A stretch of 64,000 nucleotides of DNA from Leifsonia sp. C5G2 (GTDB lineage Bacteria; Actinomycetota; Actinomycetes; Actinomycetales; Microbacteriaceae), in assembly GCF_013359685.1 (NCBI RefSeq), contig NZ_JABFMV010000001.1, forward strand, positions 128,858-192,857, given 5' to 3'. The notes below the pieces were generated by a model. The model saw only the letters and a program-made list of their open reading frames with translations. It did not search any database and had not been told where the DNA came from. A program made the translations under genes and the position numbers. Of the stretch, positions 17,456 through 26,074 are shown piece after piece. The first letter of the stretch is position 1; every line of letters begins with the position of its first letter.

Positions 17456-18646
17456 TCAGCGCAGCACTTCGATGAGGGTGGCGTTGGCGGTGCCTCCGCC
17501 CTCGCACATGGTCTGCAGGCCGTAGCGTCCGCCGCGTGCCTCGACCTCGTTGAGCAGGGTCGCCAGCAGCCGCGTGCCGGACGAGCCGAGCGCGTGCCCG
17601 AGGGCGATCGCGCCGCCGCGCGGGTTCAGTCTGGAGGGGTCGGCCCCGAACTCCTGCCGCCAGAGCAGCGGCACCGGCGCGAACGCCTCGTTGACCTCGT
17701 AGGCGTCGATCTCGTCGAGCCCGACGCCGCTGCGCTCGAGCAGCTTGTGCGTCGCGGGGAGGATGCCGGTCAGCATGAACAGCGGGTCGCTGCCGGCGAC
17801 GGCGAAGGAGTGGAAGCGCGCCCGCGGCCGCAAGCCCAGCCGCTTCGCGGCGTCCGCGCTCATGATGAGCGCCGCCGAGGCACCGTCGGTGAGCGGAGAC
17901 GAGTTGCCCGCGGTGATGCGCCACTCCAGCTGCGGGAACCGCTCGGCGAGCCGCTCGCTGCGGAACACCGGCCTCAACCCGGCGAGCGCCTCCGCGGTGG
18001 TGCCGGGACGGATCGTCTCGTCCGCCATGACGCTCCCCGAGTCGGGGGTCGGGACGCCGACCAGCTCGCCCTCGAACGCCCCGTTCGCCGCCGCCCAGGC
18101 GGCGCGGCCGTGCGACTCGGCCGCGTAGTCATCGAGCTGCGCCCGGCTGAAGCCCCACCGGTCGGCGATCAGCTCCGCCGCGACGCCCTGGTTCACCAGA
18201 CCCTCCGGGTAGCGCTGCCGCACCAGCTCCCCGCCGAGCGACGCGCCCTGCACGTTGGAGCCCATCGGGACGCGGCTCATCGATTCCACGCCGCAGGCGA
18301 TCACGACGTCGTACGCGCCGGAGATCACTCCCTGCGCGGCGAACGCCGCCGCCTGCTGGCTGGAACCGCACTGCCGATCGACCGTCACGGCCGGAACGCT
18401 CTCGGGGAAGCCGGCGCTCAGCAGCGCCGTCCGCGTGATGTTGCCCGCCTGCTCGCCGGACTGCGTGACGCATCCGCCGATCACGTCGTCGACCACGGCC
18501 GGGTCGATGCCGGTGCGGTTGACCAGTTCGATCAGGACCCCGGCGAGCAGGTCGGCGGGATGGATGTCGGAAAGCTCGCCGTCGGGCTTGCCGCGCCCCG
18601 ACGGGGTGCGGATCGCGTCGACGATGACCGCCTCTGCGCGGGTCAT
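17456..18646 (-). CDS. Thiolase family acetyl-CoA acyltransferase
   Basis: The 396-residue protein is a complete thiolase. Cys93 in DRQCGSSQQ is the nucleophile, His351 lies in [11 protein letters not shown], and Cys381 in MCEGGG is the general acid/base. It should cleave 3-ketoacyl-CoA with CoA; the degradative class is favoured by the neighbouring hydroxyacyl-CoA dehydrogenase. The start lies one base after the aldehyde dehydrogenase stop, so the two are co-transcribed. Chain-length preference cannot be told. Confidence 0.92.
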   Translation of the reverse strand: MTRAEAVIVDAIRTPSGRGKPDGELSDIHPADLLAGVLIELVNRTGIDPAVVDDVIGGCVTQSGEQAGNITRTALLSAGFPESVPAVTVDRQCGSSQQAAAFAAQGVISGAYDVVIACGVESMSRVPMGSNVQGASLGGELVRQRYPEGLVNQGVAAELIADRWGFSRAQLDDYAAESHGRAAWAAANGAFEGELVGVPTPDSGSVMADETIRPGTTAEALAGLRPVFRSERLAERFPQLEWRITAGNSSPLTDGASAALIMSADAAKRLGLRPRARFHSFAVAGSDPLFMLTGILPATHKLLERSGVGLDEIDAYEVNEAFAPVPLLWRQEFGADPSRLNPRGGAIALGHALGSSGTRLLATLLNEVEARGGRYGLQTMCEGGGTANATLIEVLR

Positions 18647-18647
18647 G

Positions 18648-20111
18648 TCAGGCTCCGAACGGGTTGGGCGTGAGCGTGTACTTGGTGTTCAGGTACTCGC
18701 GGATGCCCTCGAAGCCTCCCTCGCGCCCGAGCCCCGACTGCTTCACACCGCCGAACGGGGCGGCCGCGTTGGACACGACGCCGACGTTGAGCCCCATCAT
18801 CCCGGTCTCCAGCCGCTCGATCATGCGCTGTCCGCGGGCGAGGTCCCTCGTGAAGACGTAGGAGACCAGGCCGTACTCGGTGTCGTTGGCGAGCCGCACC
18901 GCCTCGTCCTCGTCAGAGAACCGGACGATCGAGAGCACCGGCCCGAAGATCTCCTCCCGGAGGATCTCGCTTCCCGGCGGCACGTCGGCGACGACGGTCG
19001 GCTCGAAGAACGTGCCCGTCCCCTCCACCCGCGAGCCCCCGGCGAGCACCGAGGCGCCACGGGTCACCGCATCGCGGAGCAGCTCCGAGACCTTGGCGAC
19101 GGCGTCCTCGTTGATCAGCGGCCCGATGGCGACGCCGTCCTCCGTCCCGCGGCCGACCTTCAAGCCGTTCACCCGCTCGGTCACGCGGCGGGCGAACTCG
19201 TCGGCGACGGCCTCGTGCACGATGAACCGGTTGGCGGCGGTGCACGCCTCCCCGATGTTGCGGAACTTGGCGAGCATCGCGCCGTCCACGGCCTTGTCGA
19301 GGTCGGCGTCGTCGAAGACGACGAACGGGGCGTTGCCGCCCAGCTCCATGGAGGTGCGCAGCACGTTCTGGGACGCCTGCTGCAGCAGCTTCCTGCCCAC
19401 CTCGGTGGAGCCCGTGAACGACAGCTTGCGCAGCCGGGGATCCGCGATGATCGGCGCGGAGACCTTCCCGGAGGTCGTCGTCGTGACGACGTTGAGCACG
19501 CCGCCCGGAAGGCCCGCGTCCTCCAGCAGCTTGGCGAAGTACAGCGTGGTCAATGGCGTCAGCTCCGCCGGCTTGATGACCACCGTGCAGCCCGCGGCGA
19601 GCGCCGGGGCGATCTTCCGTGTGGCCATCGCGAGCGGGAAGTTCCAGGGCGTGATGAGGAAGCTCGGTCCGACGGGATGCTGCGACACGATCATCCGCCC
19701 CGTGCCCTCCGGGTTGGCGCCGTACCGACCGGTGATTCGCACCGCCTCCTCGGAGAACCAGCGCAGGAACTCGCCGCCGTAGGTGACCTCGCCGTTCGCC
19801 TCCGCGAGCGGCTTGCCCATCTCCAGCGTCATCAGCAGCGCGAACTCGTCGCGCCGCTCCTGCAGCAGGTCGAACGCGCGGCGGAGGATCTCGCCGCGCT
19901 GCCGGGCCGGCGTGGCCGCCCAGTCGTCCGCCGCGGCGACCGCCGCGTCTAGGGCACGGATGCCGTCCTCCGGCGAGGCATCGGCGATCTCCTTGATGCG
20001 GTCGCCGGTCGCCGGGTCGAAGACAGGGAACGTCCCGGCCGAGCCGGCCGCCCACTCCCCGCCGATGTACAGCCCGTCGGGCACGCGCTCCAGCAGCGCC
20101 TTCTCATCCAT
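18648..20111 (-). CDS. gabD: NAD(P)-dependent succinate-semialdehyde dehydrogenase-like aldehyde dehydrogenase
   Basis: The aldehyde dehydrogenase (487 residues) has the NAD-binding TPWNFPLAMATRKIAPALAA, the SFTGSTEVG loop, ELGGNAPFVVFDDAD with the catalytic Glu, and the nucleophile in NIGEACTAANRF. Sequence style is GabD-like. In an operon with a thiolase and a hydroxyacyl-CoA dehydrogenase it may oxidise another acid semialdehyde. The ATG at 20111 is preferred because GGAGG stands about eight bases upstream; a GTG three bases earlier is possible. The start shares its first base with the stop of the Lrp gene (TGATG). Confidence 0.88.
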   Translation of the reverse strand: MDEKALLERVPDGLYIGGEWAAGSAGTFPVFDPATGDRIKEIADASPEDGIRALDAAVAAADDWAATPARQRGEILRRAFDLLQERRDEFALLMTLEMGKPLAEANGEVTYGGEFLRWFSEEAVRITGRYGANPEGTGRMIVSQHPVGPSFLITPWNFPLAMATRKIAPALAAGCTVVIKPAELTPLTTLYFAKLLEDAGLPGGVLNVVTTTTSGKVSAPIIADPRLRKLSFTGSTEVGRKLLQQASQNVLRTSMELGGNAPFVVFDDADLDKAVDGAMLAKFRNIGEACTAANRFIVHEAVADEFARRVTERVNGLKVGRGTEDGVAIGPLINEDAVAKVSELLRDAVTRGASVLAGGSRVEGTGTFFEPTVVADVPPGSEILREEIFGPVLSIVRFSDEDEAVRLANDTEYGLVSYVFTRDLARGQRMIERLETGMMGLNVGVVSNAAAPFGGVKQSGLGREGGFEGIREYLNTKYTLTPNPFGA

Positions 20112-20608
20112 CACCCGTTCTCCTCCTTCGTTGCGTCGTCGTCCGCCGCGACCGCGGCCTGCACCAGCGGGACGGTGCGGTGCGGGATCGCGGTCGCCAG
20201 CGCGATGACCGTCGAGGTGCGCACGATCCCTGGAGCGCCGACGATACGCCCGATCACACGCTTCAGGTCGGCGTTGCTCCGCGCGACGGCCCGGATCATC
20301 AGGTCGCCCGCGCCGGTGATCGTGTGCGCCTCGAGCACCTCGGGGATGCCCCGCAGGTGCTCGACGGCGGCCTCGCCGTCCTCCCCCGCGGCCAGTTCCG
20401 CGGTGACGAAGGCCGTCACCGGGTAGCCGAGCAGCTCCGGGTCGATGGCCGGCGCGAAGTCCCGCACCACGCCGGATCGCTGTAGCCGGTCGAGCCGCGC
20501 CTGCACCGTCCCGCGCGCGACGCCCAGCCGCCGGGACGCCTCGAAGACGCCCAGCCGGGGTTCGGCGGCCAGCAACGCGATCAGCTCGGCGTCGAGCTTG
20601 TCGACCAT
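20111..20608 (-). CDS. Lrp/AsnC-family transcriptional regulator
   Basis: The 165-residue protein has the N-terminal HTH of the Lrp family (LGVFEASRRLGVARGTVQARLDRLQ) and a C-terminal RAM ligand domain (GYPVTAFVTAELAAG ... ITGAGDLMIRAVA). Such regulators sense amino acids or their breakdown products. The ATG at 20608 follows GAAGGAGG. It is the first gene of the operon that continues with gabD, thiolase and SDR, and it overlaps gabD by one base, so it probably regulates this catabolic unit. Confidence 0.9.
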   Translation of the reverse strand: MVDKLDAELIALLAAEPRLGVFEASRRLGVARGTVQARLDRLQRSGVVRDFAPAIDPELLGYPVTAFVTAELAAGEDGEAAVEHLRGIPEVLEAHTITGAGDLMIRAVARSNADLKRVIGRIVGAPGIVRTSTVIALATAIPHRTVPLVQAAVAADDDATKEENG

Positions 20609-20654
20609 GCGGCCCTCCTTCGGTCCTCGCACATCGTACGACGCGAGGCCCGGA

Positions 20655-21383
20655 CTAGGCAGGGTCGTCGTCCGTGAGGAACGGCAGTGCGGCCGCCTTG
20701 AAGCCGCGGGCGCTGAGCGCCGTGACATGGTTGCGCTTGGGCAGCTCCACCAGCCGTGCGCCGAGCAGCCGGGCGGCCTCCGCCGCATCCTGAGCGACCG
20801 GGTCGGCGTCGCCCGCGACCAGCAGCGTCGGCACCGTGCTGGCCAGGGGAAGCGGGTGCGCCGCCATCCCGGCCGCGCAGGCGGCGAGCGCCTCCCGGTC
20901 CACCCCGGGCGCCTGACGGAGCGACGCCAGCAGCGGAGCGACCGGACTATCCGCGTCGAGCGCGGCCGGCTCGCCGCGGAGGGCCGCCTGCACGGGCTCG
21001 ACGCCCCACCGGCCGAACTGCTCCACCGTGCCGATCCCGCCGACGACGAGGCGCCGGACCCGCTGCGGCGCCAAGCCGACGAGGGCGAGCGAGACCCAGC
21101 TGCCCATGGAGTACCCGATCACGTCGACGCGGTCGACGCCCTGCTCGTCGAGCACCGCCACCAGGTCCTGGGCGAGCAGGTCGGGCGAGTAGGCGCTCGC
21201 GTCGTGCGGTGCGTCGCTCCGGCCGTGCCCGCGCAGGTCGGGGACGATCGCGCCGCGCCCGGCCTCGGCGAGCGCTGCGACCCATCCCGTCGCCTCCCAG
21301 GTGAGTGCTCCCGTCGACGCGAAGCCGTGGACGAGGAGGACGGGGTCGTCTCCGGGGTGCCGGTCGACGTGCAGGTGCGCCAT
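20655..21383 (-). CDS. Alpha/beta-hydrolase fold protein
   Basis: The 242-residue protein has the oxyanion motif LLVHGFAST, the nucleophile elbow GYSMGSW (Ser92), an acid in AGDADPV and a His in KRNHVT, so the triad is intact. DLRGHGRSD is typical of the fold-5 esterase/lactonase/haloperoxidase-like group. The substrate is unknown. The ATG at 21383 is chosen; a GTG at 21401 has no ribosome-binding site. It lies 46 bases upstream of the Lrp gene on the same strand. Confidence 0.85.
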   Translation of the reverse strand: MAHLHVDRHPGDDPVLLVHGFASTGALTWEATGWVAALAEAGRGAIVPDLRGHGRSDAPHDASAYSPDLLAQDLVAVLDEQGVDRVDVIGYSMGSWVSLALVGLAPQRVRRLVVGGIGTVEQFGRWGVEPVQAALRGEPAALDADSPVAPLLASLRQAPGVDREALAACAAGMAAHPLPLASTVPTLLVAGDADPVAQDAAEAARLLGARLVELPKRNHVTALSARGFKAAALPFLTDDDPA

Positions 21384-21429
21384 CCCCCCACTCTCGTTCA
21401 CGCGCGACAGGCGGGCAACTCCGTGCGGG

Positions 21430-23631
21430 TCAGGACGACAGCTCCGCCCGCGCCTCGTGCTCCTTCTTGCGCCACAGCTTCGACGGCCACCAGATCGCCC
21501 GGCCGATGTCGTACGACACCGCGGGCACGAGCAGCGACCGCACCACGACCGTGTCGAGGAGCACGCCGAACGCCACGATGAACGCGATCTGCACCAGGAA
21601 CAGGATCGGGATGACGGCGAGCGCCGCGAAGGTCGCCGCCAGCACGACCCCGGCTGAGGTGATGACGCTGCCGGTCAGTCCGAGCCCGCGCAGGATGCCG
21701 GGCCGCGTGCCGAGGTGCAGCGACTCCTCGCGCACCCGCGTCATCAGGAAGATGTTGTAGTCCACCCCGAGCGCGACCAGGAACACGAAGCCGAAGAGCG
21801 GCACCGCAGCATCCGCGCCGGGGAACCCGAAGACGTGGTCGAAGACGAGGGCCGAGACGCCGAGCGCGGCCGCGTACGAGAGCACCACGCTGCCGATCAG
21901 CAGCACCGGCGCGACGATCGAGCGGAGGAGCAGCATCAGGATGAGCAGGATGACCCCGAGCACGATCGGGATGATCTTCTGCAGGTCGCTCTGCGCCGTC
22001 TCGTTGGTGTCGAGCGCGATCGCCGTGACGCCGCCGACCAGCACGGAGCCGTCGTCCGAGAGCGACGTGCGCAGCTTCTTCACGACGGCCTCGGCCTCGG
22101 CCGAGTCGGGCTCCGAGGCGAGCGTGGCCTGGATCAGCACGTGCCCGTCCTTCACCACGGGCTCCTGCTGCACACCCGGCTGCGGCCTGCCGCCGCCGGT
22201 GTAGAACGCGGCGGAGGCGATGCCGTCCGTCTTCTCCGTCGCCGCCAGCACCGCGTCGCCGTCGGATTTCGGCGCGACGATGAGCACAGGCGACCCGGAG
22301 CCCGCGTCGAAGTGCTTCGCCACGACGGCCTGGCCGTCGACCGCGTCGGACTGGGAGAGCACGACGTCGGTCTGCTGGACGCCGTTCGCCTTCAGCTGCG
22401 TGAGGCCGAGCGCGCACGCCGCGAGCAGCACGAACGACACGATCCACGTGACCCGCGGGCGTCGGGCGATCAGGCCGCCGACGCGCCGCCACAAGCCGCT
22501 GACGCCCTCCAGTCCGGTGAGGGTCGCCCCCTCCTGATGCGCGTGCCGGCGACCGCCGACGACGGGCCGGAACGGCCAGAACGACGCGCGCCCGAAGATC
22601 GCGAGCAGTGCGGGTAGGAGGGTGAGGGCCGCGAACAGGGAGAACACGATGCCGATGGCTGCGATCGGCCCGAGGCTCTTGTTCGAGTTGAGGTCGGAGA
22701 ACAGCAGGCAGAGCAGCGCCAGGATGACCGTGGCGCCCGAGGCGACGATCGGCTCGAACGCGGCCTTCCAGGCCTTGAGGATGGCGACCCAGCGGGACTC
22801 GTCGCGCTCCAGCGCCTCCCGGTAACGGGCGACCAGCAGCAGCGAGTAGTCCGTGGCGGCGCCGATCACGAGGATCGAGAGGATGCCCTGGCTCTGCCCG
22901 GAGAGCTTGATCCAGCCCCACAGCGCGAACAGGTAGACCACGAGGATCGCGGCGCACAGCGCGAAGATCGACGTGAACAGCACCAGGAACGGCAGCAGCA
23001 GCGCGCGGTACACCAGCAGCAGGATGACGAACACGGCCGCGACGGCGACGAGGAGCAGGATGCCGTCGATGCCCCCGAAGGCGGCGACGAGGTCGGCGGT
23101 GAGACCCGCGGGACCGGTGACCCACGCCTTGGCGCCCTCGGGCACGCCCTGGTCGGCGACCGAACGCAGGTCGGCGACGACCGTCTTCAGCTCGTCCGAC
23201 TGCTCGACGGGGACGATGTACTGCACCGCCTTCCCGTCCGCCGAGGGGATGGGGCCGGCGACACTGGTCGACTGGCCCTCCGGCGGCGCCTGCACACCGT
23301 CGACCTCGCCGAGCTTCCGCCCCAGCTCGGCGTAGGTGGTGGCGAGCTCGCTCTTCTGGATCGTCCCGTCCGCCTGCACCACGACGATCGCGGGGATGGC
23401 GCCGGAGTCGGTGAACCGCTTCTGCCAGTCCTGCACCTCGGTCGACTCCGCGCTGGCGGGCAGGAAGGAGGCTTGGTCGTTGCTGGAGACGCCCGAGAGC
23501 TTGCCGAACGTCGGGCCGCCGAGGCCGGCCAGAGTGAGCCAGATCAGCACGAGGGCGGTGGGGACCACGATGCGCAGCCAGCGTGCCGGCTGCCTGATCG
23601 TTCCCGGCTCGTTCGCCTGTCCGTTAGACAC
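21430..23631 (-). CDS. MMPL/RND-type membrane transporter
   Basis: The 733-residue protein has the two-fold pattern of MMPL transporters: one helix, a large extracellular loop (about 55-190), five helices, then the same again. The proton-relay Asp-Tyr pairs are present in GAATDYSLLLVARYREAL and LGVDYNIFLMTRVREE. Actinobacterial relatives export lipids, siderophores or drugs. The GTG start is supported by AGGAGG six bases upstream. A palindromic operator overlaps this region, but no regulator gene lies alongside. The C-terminus is basic. Confidence 0.9.
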   Translation of the reverse strand: MSNGQANEPGTIRQPARWLRIVVPTALVLIWLTLAGLGGPTFGKLSGVSSNDQASFLPASAESTEVQDWQKRFTDSGAIPAIVVVQADGTIQKSELATTYAELGRKLGEVDGVQAPPEGQSTSVAGPIPSADGKAVQYIVPVEQSDELKTVVADLRSVADQGVPEGAKAWVTGPAGLTADLVAAFGGIDGILLLVAVAAVFVILLLVYRALLLPFLVLFTSIFALCAAILVVYLFALWGWIKLSGQSQGILSILVIGAATDYSLLLVARYREALERDESRWVAILKAWKAAFEPIVASGATVILALLCLLFSDLNSNKSLGPIAAIGIVFSLFAALTLLPALLAIFGRASFWPFRPVVGGRRHAHQEGATLTGLEGVSGLWRRVGGLIARRPRVTWIVSFVLLAACALGLTQLKANGVQQTDVVLSQSDAVDGQAVVAKHFDAGSGSPVLIVAPKSDGDAVLAATEKTDGIASAAFYTGGGRPQPGVQQEPVVKDGHVLIQATLASEPDSAEAEAVVKKLRTSLSDDGSVLVGGVTAIALDTNETAQSDLQKIIPIVLGVILLILMLLLRSIVAPVLLIGSVVLSYAAALGVSALVFDHVFGFPGADAAVPLFGFVFLVALGVDYNIFLMTRVREESLHLGTRPGILRGLGLTGSVITSAGVVLAATFAALAVIPILFLVQIAFIVAFGVLLDTVVVRSLLVPAVSYDIGRAIWWPSKLWRKKEHEARAELSS

Positions 23632-23638
23632 TACGCCT

Positions 23639-23667
23639 CCTGATTACTAGATGGGCTAGCAATCAGG
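23639..23667 (-). promoter_or_regulatory. Palindromic operator upstream of the MMPL gene
   Basis: CCTGATTACTAG and CTAGCAATCAGG flank the five bases ATGGG. The 12-base arms match at all but one pair. The element starts at the ribosome-binding site and covers the probable promoter. Size and symmetry suit a TetR- or MarR-type repressor. Confidence 0.65.
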
Positions 23668-23685
23668 GTAGCGCGGATGCCGCGC

Positions 23686-24261
23686 TCAGTCCACGAGCTC
23701 CGCACCGGCGTGCGCGAGCTCGGCCAACGCGGCCTCCGACGAGGCCGGATCGACACCTGCGACCAGCCCGGTCAGCACGCGCACGTGCTGTCCGCGCCCC
23801 ACCGCGTCCAGCGCCGAGGCCCGCACGCAGTAGTCGGTCGCGATGCCCACGACGTCGACCTCGTGGATGCCCCGCTCGTCGAGCAGCTCGTGCACGGTCT
23901 CCCCCGCCTCCGTCCGCCCCTCGAACAGCGAGTACGCCGGAACCCCCTGGCCCTTGTGGACGTGATGCGTCACCCGCGTCGTGTCGAGCGCCGGGTGGTA
24001 GTCGGCCCCCGGCGTTCCGGCCACGCAGTGCGCCGGCCAGCTCTCGACGAAGTCAGGCTCGGCATCGGTGGCGAAGTGGCCGCCGTTGTCGTTGTGGCCG
24101 TCGTGCCAGTCGCGGCTGGCCACGATCAGGTCGTAGTCGTCCGCGTGGTCGCGCAGCCAGGCCGTCACGCCCTCCGCCACCGCGGCGCCGCCCGTGACAC
24201 CGAGCGCACCGCCCTCCGTGAAGTCGTTCTGCACATCCACGATGAAGAGCGCCCTGCCCAT
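23686..24261 (-). CDS. pncA: Nicotinamidase / isochorismatase-family hydrolase
   Basis: PncA deamidates nicotinamide to nicotinate for NAD salvage. The 191-residue protein has the catalytic triad: Asp9 in VDVQNDF, Lys103 in HKGQG and Cys145 in ATDYCV. The metal site is in SRDWHDGHND (Asp51, His53, His57). The segment after it, NDNGGHFATDAEPDF, is a little longer than in many family members. It fits nicotinamidase better than other isochorismatase-like hydrolases because of TDYCV and DWH. It stands upstream of no obvious partner. Confidence 0.88.
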   Translation of the reverse strand: MGRALFIVDVQNDFTEGGALGVTGGAAVAEGVTAWLRDHADDYDLIVASRDWHDGHNDNGGHFATDAEPDFVESWPAHCVAGTPGADYHPALDTTRVTHHVHKGQGVPAYSLFEGRTEAGETVHELLDERGIHEVDVVGIATDYCVRASALDAVGRGQHVRVLTGLVAGVDPASSEAALAELAHAGAELVD

Positions 24262-24277
24262 GTGCCGCCTCCTCAGG

Positions 24278-25768
24278 TCAGCCGTTGGTGAGGTTGTCGC
24301 CGCACTTGTAGAAGCCGGTGACGAGGGTGTCGATGGCCTGCTTGGCGTTGTCGCCGACGTTGCCGAGCGCGAACACCGCGAAGGTGAGTGGGGTCCCGTC
24401 TGCCGCGTTCACGATGCCGGAGAGCGTGTAGCCGTGGTCGATCCACCCGGTCTTCGCGAACACCGCGCCCCGGGCGGCGGAACTGGCGCCGGTGAACCGG
24501 TTGTAACCCGGGCCGAGCGTGCCGGACTTGCCCGCGACGGGCAGACCGTCGTAGACCACGCCGAGACCGTTCTGCCGGTTCATCACCTTGATGAACAGCT
24601 GCGTCAGGTACGACGGCGGCACCGCGTTGTCATTGCTCAGGCCGGAGCCGTCGGCGATGTGGATGCCGGAGGTGTCGATCCCGTAGCCCTTCAGGCCGGC
24701 GAGCACGCCCGCATTCAGGGCGTCGAAGGTGTTGCCCGCACCGTTCTTGATGGCGACGAGCCGGGCCAGCTCCTCCATGATCGTGTTGTCGGAGACGCGC
24801 ATCGCCTGGTCGATCAGCGTGGTCACCGGCTGCGACTGCACCACTCCGAGCTGCCGCGCCCCCGCCGGCGCGGCGCCCTGGCTGACGCCGACGTTCGTGC
24901 CGAGGTACTGCTGGAAGTACTGCACGGCCCGCGAGACGGGATCGGTGCTCCGCGGGGACTCGACCGCGGTGGGGTCGTCGCGGTCGCCGTCGACCATGAG
25001 CGAGGTCATGTACGACGTCGAGCCTTCAACGACGCGCTCCTCGCGCTCGTCCCAGCTCGGCTGCCAGACCGGCGCACCGAAGAGGGACGTGTCCACGACG
25101 ATGGAGGTGATCGGCTGGCCGCCCATGGCCTGCTTCACCTGGTTCGCGAGGTCCTGGATCTTGGGCGCCCCGGTGTAGAACGACGCCTGGCCGTCGGGCA
25201 GGCGCGAGAGCGTCACGTCACCGCCGCCCACGATCACGACCTGACCGGGGGTGCTCCCCGCGACGACGGTGGTCGAGACGCGGTAATCGGGGCCGAGGGT
25301 GGCGAGCGCCGCGGCGGAGGTCAGCGTCTTCAGGACGGACGCGGTGGGTGCCGGCTTCCCGCCGTTGCGGTCGAACAGCACCTGGCCGGTCTTCGCGTTC
25401 ACGACCTGCGCTTCGAGCGTGCCGAGCCGGCCGTCGGCGGCGAGGCCGGCGACGGAGCAGGTGCGGACACGCGTCGCCGCGCCCTGGTTGGCGGGCACGG
25501 GGCGTCCGGGGTCGACCGTCGGTGTCGGGGTCGGGGTGGCCGTGCGGGTCGCCGTCGCGGTCGGAGACGCGGGGCCTGCGGCGGCAGCGGGCGCTCCGAC
25601 GGTCGCGCCGAGCGCGACGCTGCCGGAGGCGAGCAGGAGGAAGGCCACGGCCGCTCCGGCGGCCATCCAGGTCTTGGGGTGCGAGCGCACCGCGGTCATG
25701 ATGCCGGCGAGCGGTCGCCGCGGCGGGCGCGCGGGCGCGCCGGTGTCGGGCTGATCCGATTCGTGCAT
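24278..25768 (-). CDS. dacB: D-alanyl-D-alanine carboxypeptidase / endopeptidase (PBP4, peptidase S13)
   Basis: This secreted penicillin-binding protein trims peptidoglycan peptides. It has a cytoplasmic Arg/Pro-rich start, one membrane anchor at about 34-56, a Thr/Pro linker (68-90), then the S13 domain. All three motifs are present: Ser144-x-x-Lys147 in TASVLKTL, SDN in MRVSDNTIMEEL, and KTG in FAKTGWIDHG. The large insert typical of PBP4 follows the first motif. It should be anchored outside the membrane by its single helix. Length 496. Confidence 0.93.
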   Translation of the reverse strand: MHESDQPDTGAPARPPRRPLAGIMTAVRSHPKTWMAAGAAVAFLLLASGSVALGATVGAPAAAAGPASPTATATRTATPTPTPTVDPGRPVPANQGAATRVRTCSVAGLAADGRLGTLEAQVVNAKTGQVLFDRNGGKPAPTASVLKTLTSAAALATLGPDYRVSTTVVAGSTPGQVVIVGGGDVTLSRLPDGQASFYTGAPKIQDLANQVKQAMGGQPITSIVVDTSLFGAPVWQPSWDEREERVVEGSTSYMTSLMVDGDRDDPTAVESPRSTDPVSRAVQYFQQYLGTNVGVSQGAAPAGARQLGVVQSQPVTTLIDQAMRVSDNTIMEELARLVAIKNGAGNTFDALNAGVLAGLKGYGIDTSGIHIADGSGLSNDNAVPPSYLTQLFIKVMNRQNGLGVVYDGLPVAGKSGTLGPGYNRFTGASSAARGAVFAKTGWIDHGYTLSGIVNAADGTPLTFAVFALGNVGDNAKQAIDTLVTGFYKCGDNLTNG

Positions 25769-25809
25769 CCGGGTATGTTACCCGGGCTTCCTGAACGTCG
25801 GAACTCCGG

Positions 25810-26025
25810 TCAGCCCTTGTCCTTGCTGAGCGCCTCCGGCTTGTGCACGGCCTCCTTGCCGCTCTTGTCGCTCTTCACCAGGTACTGGGGGTCGTCCTTG
25901 GAGGCGCGGACGGTCCTGCCGGCCGCCTCCGTGTCCTCGGTGATCTTCTTCTCGACCTCGCCTGGCACGTCCACCCCGTGGGAGGACCACTCGACCCGGT
26001 CGCCGTGCTTCAGCTCATCCGCCAT
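25810..26025 (-). CDS. DUF2945 small protein (hypervirulence-associated Tudor-like)
   Basis: This 71-residue hydrophilic protein (MADELKHGDRVEWSSHG...) matches the DUF2945/HVA1 pattern: a GDRVEWSSHG turn, GEVEKKITEDTE, DDPQYLVKSDKSGKEAVHKP. The family is widespread in bacteria and fungi, without a proven biochemical role. The ATG at 26025 is chosen; a TTG four codons earlier has nothing to support it. Confidence 0.85.
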   Translation of the reverse strand: MADELKHGDRVEWSSHGVDVPGEVEKKITEDTEAAGRTVRASKDDPQYLVKSDKSGKEAVHKPEALSKDKG

Positions 26026-26074
26026 GCCCGCAGCCAACCACCGCGGCTCAGATCCGACCAGGGGGGCGGCCGGC

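Noticed and set aside
17415-17924. Extension of the SDR gene upstream
   Set aside because: It overlaps the thiolase gene in another frame; AGAAGGAG precedes the ATG at 17414.
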